The notes under the pieces: generated by a model
The model's database searches: none
Told to the model about the DNA's origin: nothing
Seen by the model: the letters and a program-made list of their open reading frames with translations, nothing else
Shown here: in pieces, positions 18,247 to 26,390 of the stretch
Layout: each line of letters begins with the position of its first letter
Position numbering within the stretch: the first letter of the stretch is position 1
NCBI GenBank assembly: GCA_004210915.1
Contig: SEGS01000009.1
Location: forward strand, 1-61,946
Direction of reading: 5' to 3'
Length of the DNA: 61,946 nucleotides
Source: Variovorax sp.
GTDB taxonomy: Bacteria; Pseudomonadota; Gammaproteobacteria; Burkholderiales; Burkholderiaceae_C
Position numbers and translations under genes: made by a program

Positions 18247-19155
18247 ATGAAACGCTGGTCACTTCTCGCATCCATCACTTCTCTGGTCGCCGCCTTTGGT
18301 CTGCTTTCGGGCGGTTGCTCGACGCTCGACGAGCGGCAGCGCGAATGGATCTTCCAGCCCAGCGACCGCAGCTGGGGCAACGCCGAGGCCATGACCGAAG
18401 GCATGGAGCATGTCTGGATCAACTTCCAGTCGAAGGTGACGGGCGAGCCCGCACTGCTGCACGGCCTCTGGCTGGGCGGCCCGCCTGCCACGCCTGACAC
18501 CCCCGTGATGCTCTACCTGCACGGCGCCCGCTACAACGTGGCCGGCTCGGCGCCCCGTATGCGGCGCATGAACGAGCTCGGTTTCGCGGTGCTGGCGATC
18601 GACTACCGCGGCTTCGGCAAGAGCAGCAAGGGCCTGCCCTCCGAAGATTCGGCGCGGGAGGATGCGCGCGCCGCCTGGGACTGGCTGGGCGCACAGCATC
18701 GGCAGCAGCCGCGCTACATCTTCGGCCATTCGCTCGGCGGCGCGATCGGCATCGACCTGGCCTCGCAGGTCAGCGACGAGAGCGGCACCATCGTCGAGAG
18801 CACCTTCACCTCGATCTCCGACGTGGCCAGCAGCTTCAAGTGGGGCTGGCTGCCGTTCGGCCCGTTCATCACGCAGCGCTTTGAGGCGATTCGCAAGGTC
18901 AAGGACATCGGCGCACCGCTGCTGGTGGTGCATGGCGATGCCGACCGCCTGATCAACCCCACGCTGGGCCGCAAGCTCTACGACGCGGCGACGGTGCCGA
19001 AGATGTTCGTGCTGGTCGAGGGCGGCTCGCACCACAACACAAATTCCGTGGGCCAGGCACAGTACCGTGCGGCGCTGGCACAGCTCTTTCGCATGAAGCA
19101 GGCCGAGAGCAGCACGGCCGCCGCAGCCACCGCGGCGGCTTCGCCCCGCGGCTGA
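18247..19155 (+). CDS. alpha/beta-hydrolase lipoprotein
   Basis: 302-residue predicted lipoprotein serine hydrolase. The signal peptide ends in a GGC lipobox (LLSGGCSTL, Cys near 24). The alpha/beta-hydrolase fold shows an oxyanion strand MLYLHGARYN near 87, nucleophile Ser in FGHSLGGAIG near 164, acid Asp in HGDADRLINP near 230 and His in GGSHHNTN near 263. It resembles the bacterial ABHD13/BEM46-like group. Substrate unknown. ATG 18247 chosen; an upstream in-frame start at 18196 would add residues before the signal peptide. The Ala-rich C-terminal tail is probably disordered. Confidence 0.85.
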   Translation: MKRWSLLASITSLVAAFGLLSGGCSTLDERQREWIFQPSDRSWGNAEAMTEGMEHVWINFQSKVTGEPALLHGLWLGGPPATPDTPVMLYLHGARYNVAGSAPRMRRMNELGFAVLAIDYRGFGKSSKGLPSEDSAREDARAAWDWLGAQHRQQPRYIFGHSLGGAIGIDLASQVSDESGTIVESTFTSISDVASSFKWGWLPFGPFITQRFEAIRKVKDIGAPLLVVHGDADRLINPTLGRKLYDAATVPKMFVLVEGGSHHNTNSVGQAQYRAALAQLFRMKQAESSTAAAATAAASPRG

Positions 19156-19242
19156 CGCGGCATCCGTCGCGCGGCCACACCCTCGCTCGCGGGCCAGGCG
19201 CGAGGTCGGATCGCTCACCCGGCGTTTGTTACCCTTGGACGG

Positions 19243-20493
19243 ATGTCCCTACCGTCCGTCCCGGCCGACCCCGTGGCCCCGCTTGCGTCGCGCATTTCGC
19301 GGATGTCACCGGGCCTCGTGGTGCTCACCCTGGCGCTGTTGCTGGGTATCCAGCCGATCACCACCGACCTCTACCTCCCTGCGCTGCCCGCACTGACGGC
19401 CGGCTTCGGCGCCCCGGTCGCGCATGCGCAGCTGACGCTGACGGCCCTGCTGCTCGCCTTCGGCGTGTCGCAGCTGGTGCTGGGTCCGCTGTCGGACCGC
19501 TTCGGGCGGCGACCCGTGCTGCTGTGGGGAATGGCCGCCTATGTGCTCGCAGCGATCGGCGGCACGCTCGCGCCGTCGATGGTGATGTTGATCCTGTGGC
19601 GCACGCTGCAGGGCGCGGCGATGGGCGCGGCCGTGATGGCGGCGCGCGCCATCGTGCGCGATCTCTACGTGCCGGCCGAAGGGGCACGCGTGATGTCGCG
19701 CGCGCTGACCGGGTTGGGCCTCATCGCCTGCCTCTGTGCACCGGTCGGCGGATTGGTGTCCGACCTGTTCGGCTGGCGCATCGCACTGCTGGTACCGGCC
19801 CTGTTCGGCGCGCTCACACTCACCTTGCTCGTCCTGCGTTTCGACGAAACGCAGCAGCGCCGCAACCCCGAGGCCTTGCGCCCCCGTGTGCTGCTGGCCA
19901 CCTGGGCCACGGTGCTGCGGCATCCGACCTTCCTGACCTTCACGGCTCTGACGACCGCTGCCTATGGGGTGCTCTTCACCTTCCTCGCGGCCTCGTCCTT
20001 CGTCTTCATCCAGGTGCTCGGCCTGAGCAAAACGCAATACGGCCTTGTGATGCTGTGGAACTCGCTGGCCTACATCGCCGGCACCTTCCTGTGCCGGTAC
20101 TGGCTTGCGCGCCACGGCGTGCGCCGCAGCATCGCGCGCGGCGCCGTGCTCACGCTCGCGGGTGGCACGGCGATGGGCCTTTTGGCGCTGGCCGGCGTGC
20201 AGACGGTCGCGGCGATCGTCGGCCCGCTCACGTTGCTCATGGTCGCGCACGGCGTGCACCAGCCCTGCGGCCAGACGGGCGCGGTCGGCCCGTTTCCGCA
20301 GGCGGCCGGCGCGGCCTCGGCGCTCAACGGTTTTCTGATGATGCTGGTGGCTTTCGGCATCGGCGGCTGGCTGGGCACTGCGATCGACGGCACGACCCGC
20401 CCGCTGGCCTACGGCATGTGGTTCTGGAGCGTGGGCATCGCGCTTGTCGCCTGGCTGCTGGTGCCGCGTTTCGGGGAAGCGCGTGGGCACTGA
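19243..20493 (+). CDS. Bcr/CflA-family multidrug efflux MFS transporter
   Basis: 416-residue, 12-helix drug:proton antiporter (DHA1, Bcr/CflA). Visible features: the first helix with [14 protein letters not shown] near 39-52, typical of Bcr/CmlA; motif [14 protein letters not shown] near 83-95; and a motif C-like [18 protein letters not shown] near 157-174. Members export bicyclomycin, chloramphenicol or sulfonamides; the substrate here is unknown. The end overlaps the predicted miaA start by 11 bp. Confidence 0.9.
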   Translation: MSLPSVPADPVAPLASRISRMSPGLVVLTLALLLGIQPITTDLYLPALPALTAGFGAPVAHAQLTLTALLLAFGVSQLVLGPLSDRFGRRPVLLWGMAAYVLAAIGGTLAPSMVMLILWRTLQGAAMGAAVMAARAIVRDLYVPAEGARVMSRALTGLGLIACLCAPVGGLVSDLFGWRIALLVPALFGALTLTLLVLRFDETQQRRNPEALRPRVLLATWATVLRHPTFLTFTALTTAAYGVLFTFLAASSFVFIQVLGLSKTQYGLVMLWNSLAYIAGTFLCRYWLARHGVRRSIARGAVLTLAGGTAMGLLALAGVQTVAAIVGPLTLLMVAHGVHQPCGQTGAVGPFPQAAGAASALNGFLMMLVAFGIGGWLGTAIDGTTRPLAYGMWFWSVGIALVAWLLVPRFGEARGH

Positions 20494-21481
20494 GTTGCGC
20501 TTCGTCGGCCTCGCCGGGCCCACGGCCAGCGGCAAGACAGCCGCCGCGCTGGCCGTGGCCCGCGCGCGCCCGGTGGAGATCATCAGCGTCGATTCGGCGC
20601 TGGTCTATCGCGGCATGGACATCGGCACGGCCAAGCCCAGCGCCACCGAACGCGCCGAGGTGCCGCACCACCTGATCGACATCCGTGACCCGGCCGACAG
20701 CTACAACGCCGGTGCCTTCGTCGCCGACGCCACGCGGCTGATCGACGAGATCCGCGCGCGCGGGAAACTGCCCCTGCTGGTGGGCGGCACTATGCTGTAC
20801 TTCAAGGCACTGATCGATGGCATCGACGAGATGCCGCGTGCCGATGCCGCGCTGCGCGAACAGCTCGAAGCCGAGGCTGCCAGCGTGGGCTGGCCCGCGA
20901 TGCACGCGCGATTGGCCACCGTGGATGCCGTGACCGCCGCCCGGCTCGCGCCGAACGACAGCCAGCGCATCCAGCGCGCGCTCGAGGTCTGGCACGCCAG
21001 CGGGAAGCCGCTCTCCCACTTCCATTCGGCTGGAACATCGAAGGCGGGCAGCGGCCTCACCGGCGCGGCGCTGCTCTCGCTCGAGACCGACGACCGCGCC
21101 TGGTTGCACCGGCGGATCGAGCAGCGGTTCGACGCCATGCTCGCGGCCGGCCTGGTCGACGAAGTCCGGGCCCTGCGCGCGCGCGGCGACCTCCGGGCTG
21201 ACATGCCGTCGATGCGCTGCGTCGGCTACCGTCAGGTGTGGGAGACGCTTGATGGCCTTGATGGCCTCGATGCGCGCGACGGCACAGGTGCAGACATCGC
21301 GCGCGGCATCGACCGCGCATCGCTGGCCGCATTGCGCGAGCGCGGCATCGCTGCCACCCGCCAACTGGCCAAGCGCCAGATGACCTGGCTGCGCAGCATG
21401 CCGAACCGGCACATCGTCGCGTGCGACGCGCCCGATGCCGCGGCGCGCATCGTCAGATTGACTGAAACAATCGCGCCATGA
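20483..21481 (+). CDS. miaA: tRNA dimethylallyltransferase
   Basis: Transfers dimethylallyl from DMAPP to adenosine 37 of UNN-decoding tRNAs. 332 residues from GTG 20483 (TTG 20495 is an alternative). P-loop GPTASGKT near 12-19, the [17 protein letters not shown] segment near 35-51, HHLIDIRDP near 62, and a C-terminal [11 protein letters not shown] segment near 298. The ATGA overlap with the next gene (ATPase at 21478) suggests coupling. Confidence 0.96.
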   Translation: MGTELRFVGLAGPTASGKTAAALAVARARPVEIISVDSALVYRGMDIGTAKPSATERAEVPHHLIDIRDPADSYNAGAFVADATRLIDEIRARGKLPLLVGGTMLYFKALIDGIDEMPRADAALREQLEAEAASVGWPAMHARLATVDAVTAARLAPNDSQRIQRALEVWHASGKPLSHFHSAGTSKAGSGLTGAALLSLETDDRAWLHRRIEQRFDAMLAAGLVDEVRALRARGDLRADMPSMRCVGYRQVWETLDGLDGLDARDGTGADIARGIDRASLAALRERGIAATRQLAKRQMTWLRSMPNRHIVACDAPDAAARIVRLTETIAP

Positions 21482-22155
21482 CACTCGCGCTCGACGATCT
21501 CGGCAAACACTATGGCGACACCGCCGTGTTCGCGCATGTCACCCTGTCGGTGGCGGCGGGTGAATTCGTCGCCATCGTCGGTGAATCAGGCGTGGGCAAA
21601 TCAACGCTCCTGAACTGCATGGCCGGGCTCGACAGCTGGGATGCGGGCACGGTGCGGCATGCGGGCATCGACATTGGCGCGCTCGACGCCGAAGCCCGCG
21701 CGCTGTGGCGGCGGCGCCATGTGGGCTTCGTGTTCCAGGCCTTTCATGTGCTGCCACACCTCGACGTGGCGCAGAACGTCGGCTTGCCGCTGATGCTGCT
21801 GGGCCAGCCCGACCCGGCGCGCGTGGCGCACATGCTCGATGTCGTCGGCCTGGCCGGCCTCGGCGCGCGCCTGCCGCAGCAGCTGTCGGGCGGTCAGCTT
21901 CAGCGCGTGGCGATCGCGCGCGCGTTGGTGCACCGGCCCGCCCTGCTGCTGGCCGACGAGCCAACGGGCAACCTCGACCCCACGACCGCCGCCAAAGTGA
22001 TGGACGTCTTGCTCGCGCAAACGCGCGAACACGGCGCCGCGCTGGTGCTGGTCACGCACTCGGAAGCGGCCGCAGCGCGTGCCGACCGCGTGCTGCACCT
22101 CACGGCCGAAGGCATCCGGGCATCGGACGCACCGCGCGCACCCGAGCCGCTTTAG
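21478..22155 (+). CDS. ABC transporter ATP-binding protein (LolD/MacB-type)
   Basis: 225-residue nucleotide-binding subunit. Walker [10 protein letters not shown] near 35-43, Q-loop [12 protein letters not shown] near 85, signature [15 protein letters not shown] near 138-152, Walker [14 protein letters not shown] near 157-169, H-loop LVTHS near 190. The DEPTGNLD version is typical of ATPases paired with FtsX-like permeases such as LolCDE and MacB. No permease is adjacent; the best candidate is the 862-residue FtsX-type protein at 26391-28979. Overlaps miaA by 4 bp and the convergent gene by 4 bp. Confidence 0.92.
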   Translation: MTLALDDLGKHYGDTAVFAHVTLSVAAGEFVAIVGESGVGKSTLLNCMAGLDSWDAGTVRHAGIDIGALDAEARALWRRRHVGFVFQAFHVLPHLDVAQNVGLPLMLLGQPDPARVAHMLDVVGLAGLGARLPQQLSGGQLQRVAIARALVHRPALLLADEPTGNLDPTTAAKVMDVLLAQTREHGAALVLVTHSEAAAARADRVLHLTAEGIRASDAPRAPEPL

Positions 22156-22631
22156 CTGACTTCGCCGCGTCGCCGCCGAGCCACGCGCACGGCTTCGGCC
22201 CAGGTCTGGATGTCAAAGGCCCGCCCCGATGTCGCGTGGCGCGCCGCGATGACGCGATCGAGCGGGATGCGGCTCGACTTCTCGCTGCCGTCGAGCTGCA
22301 CATGCATCACGCCGCGTCGCAGGTCGACCTGTTCGACGCGCAGCGCGCTCTCGACCTTCTTGCCTTCCGCGTCGACATAGCGCAGCTTCAGGCGCGGCTG
22401 CTCGTCGACCACCAGTTGGCCCGGCTCCGATGGCGCGATCGGTTCACCGGGACCGCTGTCCAGCGTCGCCATGTTGGTCGGAATGTCATCGGGCAAGTGG
22501 CCCGAGCGGATGCGGGCCAGGTCGATCCGGCGGCGCGCCTCGCGCTGAGTGCCACCGCGGCGGAACAGGAACGCGGCGCCCAACACAACGAGCGCAAGGG
22601 CCGCGATGGCCCACATCGGTAGTTCGGACAT
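22152..22631 (-). CDS. membrane-anchored hypothetical protein
   Basis: 159 residues. One N-terminal transmembrane helix (about 5-23, MWAIAALALVVLGAAFLF) is followed by a basic juxtamembrane segment (RRRIDLARIRSG) and a soluble domain. The domain pattern LKLRYVDAEGKKVE... to RIPLDRVIAA...GRAFD faintly resembles a WYL-type beta domain (I see the spacing, not a proven match). No DNA-binding part is present. Convergent with the ABC ATPase and divergent from gntR. Function unknown. Confidence 0.65.
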   Translation of the reverse strand: MSELPMWAIAALALVVLGAAFLFRRGGTQREARRRIDLARIRSGHLPDDIPTNMATLDSGPGEPIAPSEPGQLVVDEQPRLKLRYVDAEGKKVESALRVEQVDLRRGVMHVQLDGSEKSSRIPLDRVIAARHATSGRAFDIQTWAEAVRVARRRRGEVS

Positions 22632-22787
22632 TCACTTTCTGGCCGGCGGACGCCGACACGGTGCATGGAAAGGAGGAAAAGGACCGCGGAATTGTGCGTC
22701 GCAGAGAGATGCCAAAGTGTCAGCAAATGTCTCGGCTCCCCGATGCGCGGGGAAACCCGCTGTCCTTTCCCTGGCTGTGCATCGTAT

Positions 22788-22799
22788 TCTGTATACAGA
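22788..22799. promoter_or_regulatory. palindromic operator candidate for the adjacent GntR protein
   Basis: TCTGTATACAGA is a perfect 12-bp palindrome ending 9 bp before the gntR ATG. Its TGTATACA core is of the type bound by FadR/FCD-subfamily GntR regulators. Occupancy would block transcription or translation initiation, so autorepression is likely. The rest of the 177-bp divergent region (22632-22808) shows no other clear signal. Confidence 0.6.
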
Positions 22800-22808
22800 G
22801 TTCTCCGC

Positions 22809-23507
22809 ATGACAACCCACCTCACCCGCATCCCGGCTGCACCTGATCTCGTCGATCGGGTTTACCGCTCACTCCTGGGCGCCATCAGCAGCGGCGCGCT
22901 CGCACCGGGCGAACGCCTCACGCAGGAGGACATCGCGCAGCGCCTGGCGGTCTCGCGCCAGCCGGTGCTGCAGGCGTTGCGGCTCTTGAAGAACGACGGT
23001 TTCGTGCTCGACGCACCGGGCCGTGGCGTGCTGGTCGCGCCGCTCGATGCCGACTGGATGTGCAAGGTCTATCAGGTGCGCGGCGCGCTCGACATGCTGG
23101 CGGCGCGGCTCGCCGCGCAGGCCCGCTGCCAACTGGACGCGCGCCTGATCGACCGTGGCCGGCGCGCCGCGCGCGGGCGCAGCGTCGAGGCAATGCTCGA
23201 TGCCGACATGGCCTTCCATCAGGCCATCTATGCAGCCTCGGGCAACCCGCTGATCGCGCAGAGCGCCGACCAGCACTGGCGCCATCTGCGCCGCGCGATG
23301 GGCGCGGTGTTGCAGGCCGAACCGCAGCGCGAATCGCTGTGGGACGAACACGAAGCCATCGCCGCCGCCATCGCGGCCGGCCTGCCCGACGAGGCCGCGC
23401 GCCTGAGCGACTCGCACGGCGCGCAGGCCAGCGCGACGCTGAGCCTGCGCCTGACCGAACGACTTTCCCGCCCCACCCTTGCAGCCCAACCCGGAGACAC
23501 ACGATGA
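22809..23507 (+). CDS. GntR-family transcriptional regulator (FadR/FCD subfamily)
   Basis: 232 residues. N-terminal winged helix-turn-helix: VYRSLLGAISSGALAPGERLTQEDIAQRLAVSRQPVLQAL near 19-58. The all-helical C-terminal FCD effector domain includes QVRGALDMLAARLAA near 86-100, a DMAFHQAIYAASGNP metal/ligand segment near 135-150 and LWDEHEAIAAAI near 177. Asp/His positions fit the usual metal-binding FCD pocket. Overlaps the PhyH gene by ATGA, so it is the first gene of that unit and its likely local regulator. Confidence 0.92.
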   Translation: MTTHLTRIPAAPDLVDRVYRSLLGAISSGALAPGERLTQEDIAQRLAVSRQPVLQALRLLKNDGFVLDAPGRGVLVAPLDADWMCKVYQVRGALDMLAARLAAQARCQLDARLIDRGRRAARGRSVEAMLDADMAFHQAIYAASGNPLIAQSADQHWRHLRRAMGAVLQAEPQRESLWDEHEAIAAAIAAGLPDEAARLSDSHGAQASATLSLRLTERLSRPTLAAQPGDTR

Positions 23508-24379
23508 AGCTCACCCCCGAACAACGCGCGCAATTCGACCGCGACGGCTACCTCTTTTTTCCTGGCCACTTCACGCCGGAAGAAACGAAGGTGCTGACCG
23601 ATGCCGTGCCCGCCCTCTACGACCGCCGCGAGGCCTTCAACGTGCGTGAGAAAGGCTCCGATGCTGTGCGCACCAATTTCGCGGCGCACCTGATCAGCGA
23701 ACCTTTCGCGCGCCTGGCGCGCCACCCGCGCATGGTCGGTCCGGTGGTCGACTTGTTCGAGGAAGAGGTCTACATGCACCAGTTCAAGATCAACGGGAAG
23801 ATGGCTTTCGAGGGCCAGGTGTGGCAGTGGCACCAGGATTACGGCACGTGGCTCAACGACGACCTGATGCCGACCGAGCGCGCGATGAATGTCGCGATCT
23901 TCCTGGACGACGTGACCGAGCACAACGGGCCGCTGATGTTCATTCCCGGCAGCCACAAGAAGGGCGTGGTCGATGCCAAACATGACCTCACCACCACCAG
24001 CTACCCGCTCTGGACGGTCGACAACGAGCTGATCGCGCAATTGGTCGACCGCGCTGGCGGCAAGGATGGCGGCATCGTCGCGCCCAAGGGCCCGGCCGGC
24101 TCGATGATCCTGTTCCACAGCTGCCTCGTGCATGCCTCGGGCAGCAACCTTTCGCCCTTCAACCGCGTCGCGGTCTACCTGAGCCTGTGTGCTGTCAGCA
24201 ACCACATCCGCCGCCACAAGCGGCCCGAGTACATCGCGCACCGCGACTTCACGCCCATCGAGACGCTGCCGGACGACTGCCTGCTCAAGCCCTACCCGGT
24301 CGATCTGCCGTGGAAGGACGGGCTGCCCGACAGCGCGCTGCAAACCTCGCTCGAACGCCTCGACGCGGTGGAGGCTTGA
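23504..24379 (+). CDS. PhyH-family Fe(II)/2-oxoglutarate dioxygenase
   Basis: 291-residue member of the phytanoyl-CoA dioxygenase family, related in layout to ectoine hydroxylase. The facial triad is visible as H and D in WQWHQDYGTW near 107-116 and H in CLVHASGSNLSP near 211; the likely 2-oxoglutarate Arg follows in NRVAVYLS near 222. NGPLMFIPGSHKKG near 145 is also typical. It hydroxylates an unactivated C-H bond of a small metabolite that I cannot identify. Coupled to gntR (ATGA) and 4 bp before the dehydrogenase, so the two enzymes probably act in sequence. Confidence 0.88.
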   Translation: MKLTPEQRAQFDRDGYLFFPGHFTPEETKVLTDAVPALYDRREAFNVREKGSDAVRTNFAAHLISEPFARLARHPRMVGPVVDLFEEEVYMHQFKINGKMAFEGQVWQWHQDYGTWLNDDLMPTERAMNVAIFLDDVTEHNGPLMFIPGSHKKGVVDAKHDLTTTSYPLWTVDNELIAQLVDRAGGKDGGIVAPKGPAGSMILFHSCLVHASGSNLSPFNRVAVYLSLCAVSNHIRRHKRPEYIAHRDFTPIETLPDDCLLKPYPVDLPWKDGLPDSALQTSLERLDAVEA

Positions 24380-24383
24380 CGCC

Positions 24384-25742
24384 ATGAGCCTGTACGCCAA
24401 GCTCCAGAAACGCGCCGCTGACGGCCAGCCCATCCGCATCGGATTGATCGGCGCCGGCAAGTTCGGCTCGATGTACCTCGCGCAGATCCCGCGCACGCCG
24501 GGCGTGCAGCTGGTGGCGATCGCCGACCTCTCGCCAGATGCGGCGCGCACCAACCTCGAGCGCGTCGGCTGGCAGCCGGACCGCGCCAATGCGCGTTCGG
24601 TGCAGGAGGCGCTCAAGACCGGCACGACCTGGATCACCGACGACTGGCAGGCCGTCACGCGCGAGCCTTCGATCGACATCGTCGTCGAGTGCACCGGCAA
24701 CCCGGTGGCCGCAGTCGACCATTGCCTCGATGCCTTCGCGCACGGCAAGCACGTGGTCAACGTGACGGTGGAGGCCGACGCCTTTTGCGGCCCGCTGCTC
24801 GCGCACAAGGCGCAACAGGCCGGGGTGGTCTATTCGCTGGCCTTCGGTGACCAGCCGGCGCTGATCTGCGATCTGGTCGACTGGGCGCGCACCTGCGGCT
24901 TCCCGGTGGTGGCAGCCGGCCGCGGCCACAAGTGGCTGCCGCACTTCACCGAATCGACGCCCGAAACCGTGTGGGGCAACTACGGCCTCACGCCCGAGCA
25001 GGCGGCGCGCGGCGGCCTCAACCCAAAGATGTTCAATAGCTTCCTGGACGGTTCGAAGCCGTCGATCGAAAGCTCGGCCGTCGCCAATGCGACCGGACTC
25101 GGCGTGCCGTCGGACGGCCTGCTCTACCCGCCGGCCAGCGTCGAAGACATCCCCGTGGTCACGCGGCCGATCAGCGAAGGCGGCGTGCTCGAACGCAAGG
25201 GCATGGTCGAGGTGATCTCGTCGCTGCACACCGATGGCCGCCCGATCCCGTACGACATTCGCATGGGCGTGTGGGTCACCGTCGAGGCCGAGACCGACTA
25301 CATCAAGAACTGCTTCGAGGAATACAACGCCCACACCGACCCGAGCGGCCGTTACTTCACGCTCTACAAGCGCTGGCACCTGATCGGGCTGGAAGTAGGC
25401 ATGTCGGTCGCCAGCGTGGCGCTGCGCGGCGAACCCACCGGCGTGGCGACTTGCTGGAACGCCGACGTGGTCGCGACCGCCAAGCGCGACCTCGCGCCGG
25501 GCGACATGCTCGACGGTGAAGGCGGCTACACGGTCTGGGGCAAGCTCCTGCCTGCGCAGCGCTCGCTGCAATTGGGCGGCCTGCCGCTCGGCCTGGCGCA
25601 CAACGTCAAGTTGATCCGGCCGGTGAAGAAGGGCCAGAGCCTGAGCTGGGCCGACGTGGCGATGGACACCAGCACGCGCGCCTGGCAGTTGCGTCACGAG
25701 ATGGAGTCGATGCACCAGCCGGCGCGGGCGCGCGCAGCTTAG
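24384..25742 (+). CDS. NAD(P)-dependent homoserine-dehydrogenase-like protein with SAF domain
   Basis: 452-residue oxidoreductase of the COG4091 type. N-terminal Rossmann fold with RIGLIGAGKFGSMYL near 20-34, a nucleotide-ring region VVECTGNPVAAVDHC near 101-115 and a central catalytic domain. The C-terminal SAF domain (about 355-425, with TAKRDLAPGDMLDGEGGY) is the module that causes FlgA-like misannotation. Substrate unknown. It probably oxidises the hydroxylated product of the preceding PhyH enzyme. ATG 24384; stop followed 54 bp later by an 8-bp hairpin. Confidence 0.8.
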   Translation: MSLYAKLQKRAADGQPIRIGLIGAGKFGSMYLAQIPRTPGVQLVAIADLSPDAARTNLERVGWQPDRANARSVQEALKTGTTWITDDWQAVTREPSIDIVVECTGNPVAAVDHCLDAFAHGKHVVNVTVEADAFCGPLLAHKAQQAGVVYSLAFGDQPALICDLVDWARTCGFPVVAAGRGHKWLPHFTESTPETVWGNYGLTPEQAARGGLNPKMFNSFLDGSKPSIESSAVANATGLGVPSDGLLYPPASVEDIPVVTRPISEGGVLERKGMVEVISSLHTDGRPIPYDIRMGVWVTVEAETDYIKNCFEEYNAHTDPSGRYFTLYKRWHLIGLEVGMSVASVALRGEPTGVATCWNADVVATAKRDLAPGDMLDGEGGYTVWGKLLPAQRSLQLGGLPLGLAHNVKLIRPVKKGQSLSWADVAMDTSTRAWQLRHEMESMHQPARARAA

Positions 25743-25796
25743 GCCGCGCCGGCAGCGCCACGGCCGGCGCGTGGCTACCCGAAGAAACGGTCAAGA

Positions 25797-25819
25797 CCCT
25801 CCGGCAGAGGCCCGGAGGG
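25797..25819 (+). terminator. GC hairpin after the gntR operon (no T run)
   Basis: CCCTCCGG, 7-nt loop, CCGGAGGG: a perfect 8-bp stem 54 bp after the dehydrogenase stop and 35 bp before the GAF gene. It is followed by AAAA, not T, so it is not a classical terminator; it could be an RNA-processing or 3'-end-protecting stem. Confidence 0.4.
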
Positions 25820-25853
25820 AAAATGGCCTGGGCGCTTGGCCGAGAATCAGGGC

Positions 25854-26387
25854 ATGACCTCTCCGGACCGCTACGCCCTCTCGCAGACCGAGCTGCGCGT
25901 GGCGACCGGTGCGCGCGGCGAGCAGCGAATTGAATTCGCGATGAACCGGCTGCTGCACATGATCCGCGAAGACCTGAAAATGGACGTCGCCTTCGTCTCG
26001 GAATTTGTCGATGGCGAGCGCGTACTGCGCCATGTCGACAGCGGGCCGGGCGCCGAGGCCGTGGTGCCGGGCCTCTCGCAACCGATGGAGGACACGCTGT
26101 GCCAGCGCGTCATCGACGGCCGCCTGCCAAACCTCGTGCCCGACCTGCCGACGTTGCGCAAGACGATGGCGCTGCCTGTCTTCCCCATCCGCATCGGCGC
26201 GCACCTGAGCGTGCCGGTGCAGCGTCACGACGGCCGCATCTACGGCACGCTGTGCTGCTTCAGCTTCGAACCCCATCCTTCCGTGGGCGAACTGCACCTG
26301 AAACGACTGGAAATGTCGGCGCGGCTTGCAGGGCGCTTGCTGGACGAAGCCCACGGCGGCGCGCCGCCGATGGCGCCGCCCGTCTGA
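25854..26387 (+). CDS. single-domain GAF protein
   Basis: 177-residue soluble protein made almost entirely of one GAF domain (about 25-165). Core segments: FAMNRLLHMIREDLKMDVAFVSEFV near 26-50, MEDTLCQRVIDGRLPNLVPD near 82-101, IGAHLSVPVQRHDGRIYGTLCCFS near 118-141. No kinase, cyclase or HTH output domain. Probably a small-molecule-binding partner of another signalling protein. Ends 3 bp before the FtsX-type permease gene, so likely co-transcribed with it. Confidence 0.82.
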   Translation: MTSPDRYALSQTELRVATGARGEQRIEFAMNRLLHMIREDLKMDVAFVSEFVDGERVLRHVDSGPGAEAVVPGLSQPMEDTLCQRVIDGRLPNLVPDLPTLRKTMALPVFPIRIGAHLSVPVQRHDGRIYGTLCCFSFEPHPSVGELHLKRLEMSARLAGRLLDEAHGGAPPMAPPV

Positions 26388-26390
26388 CCG

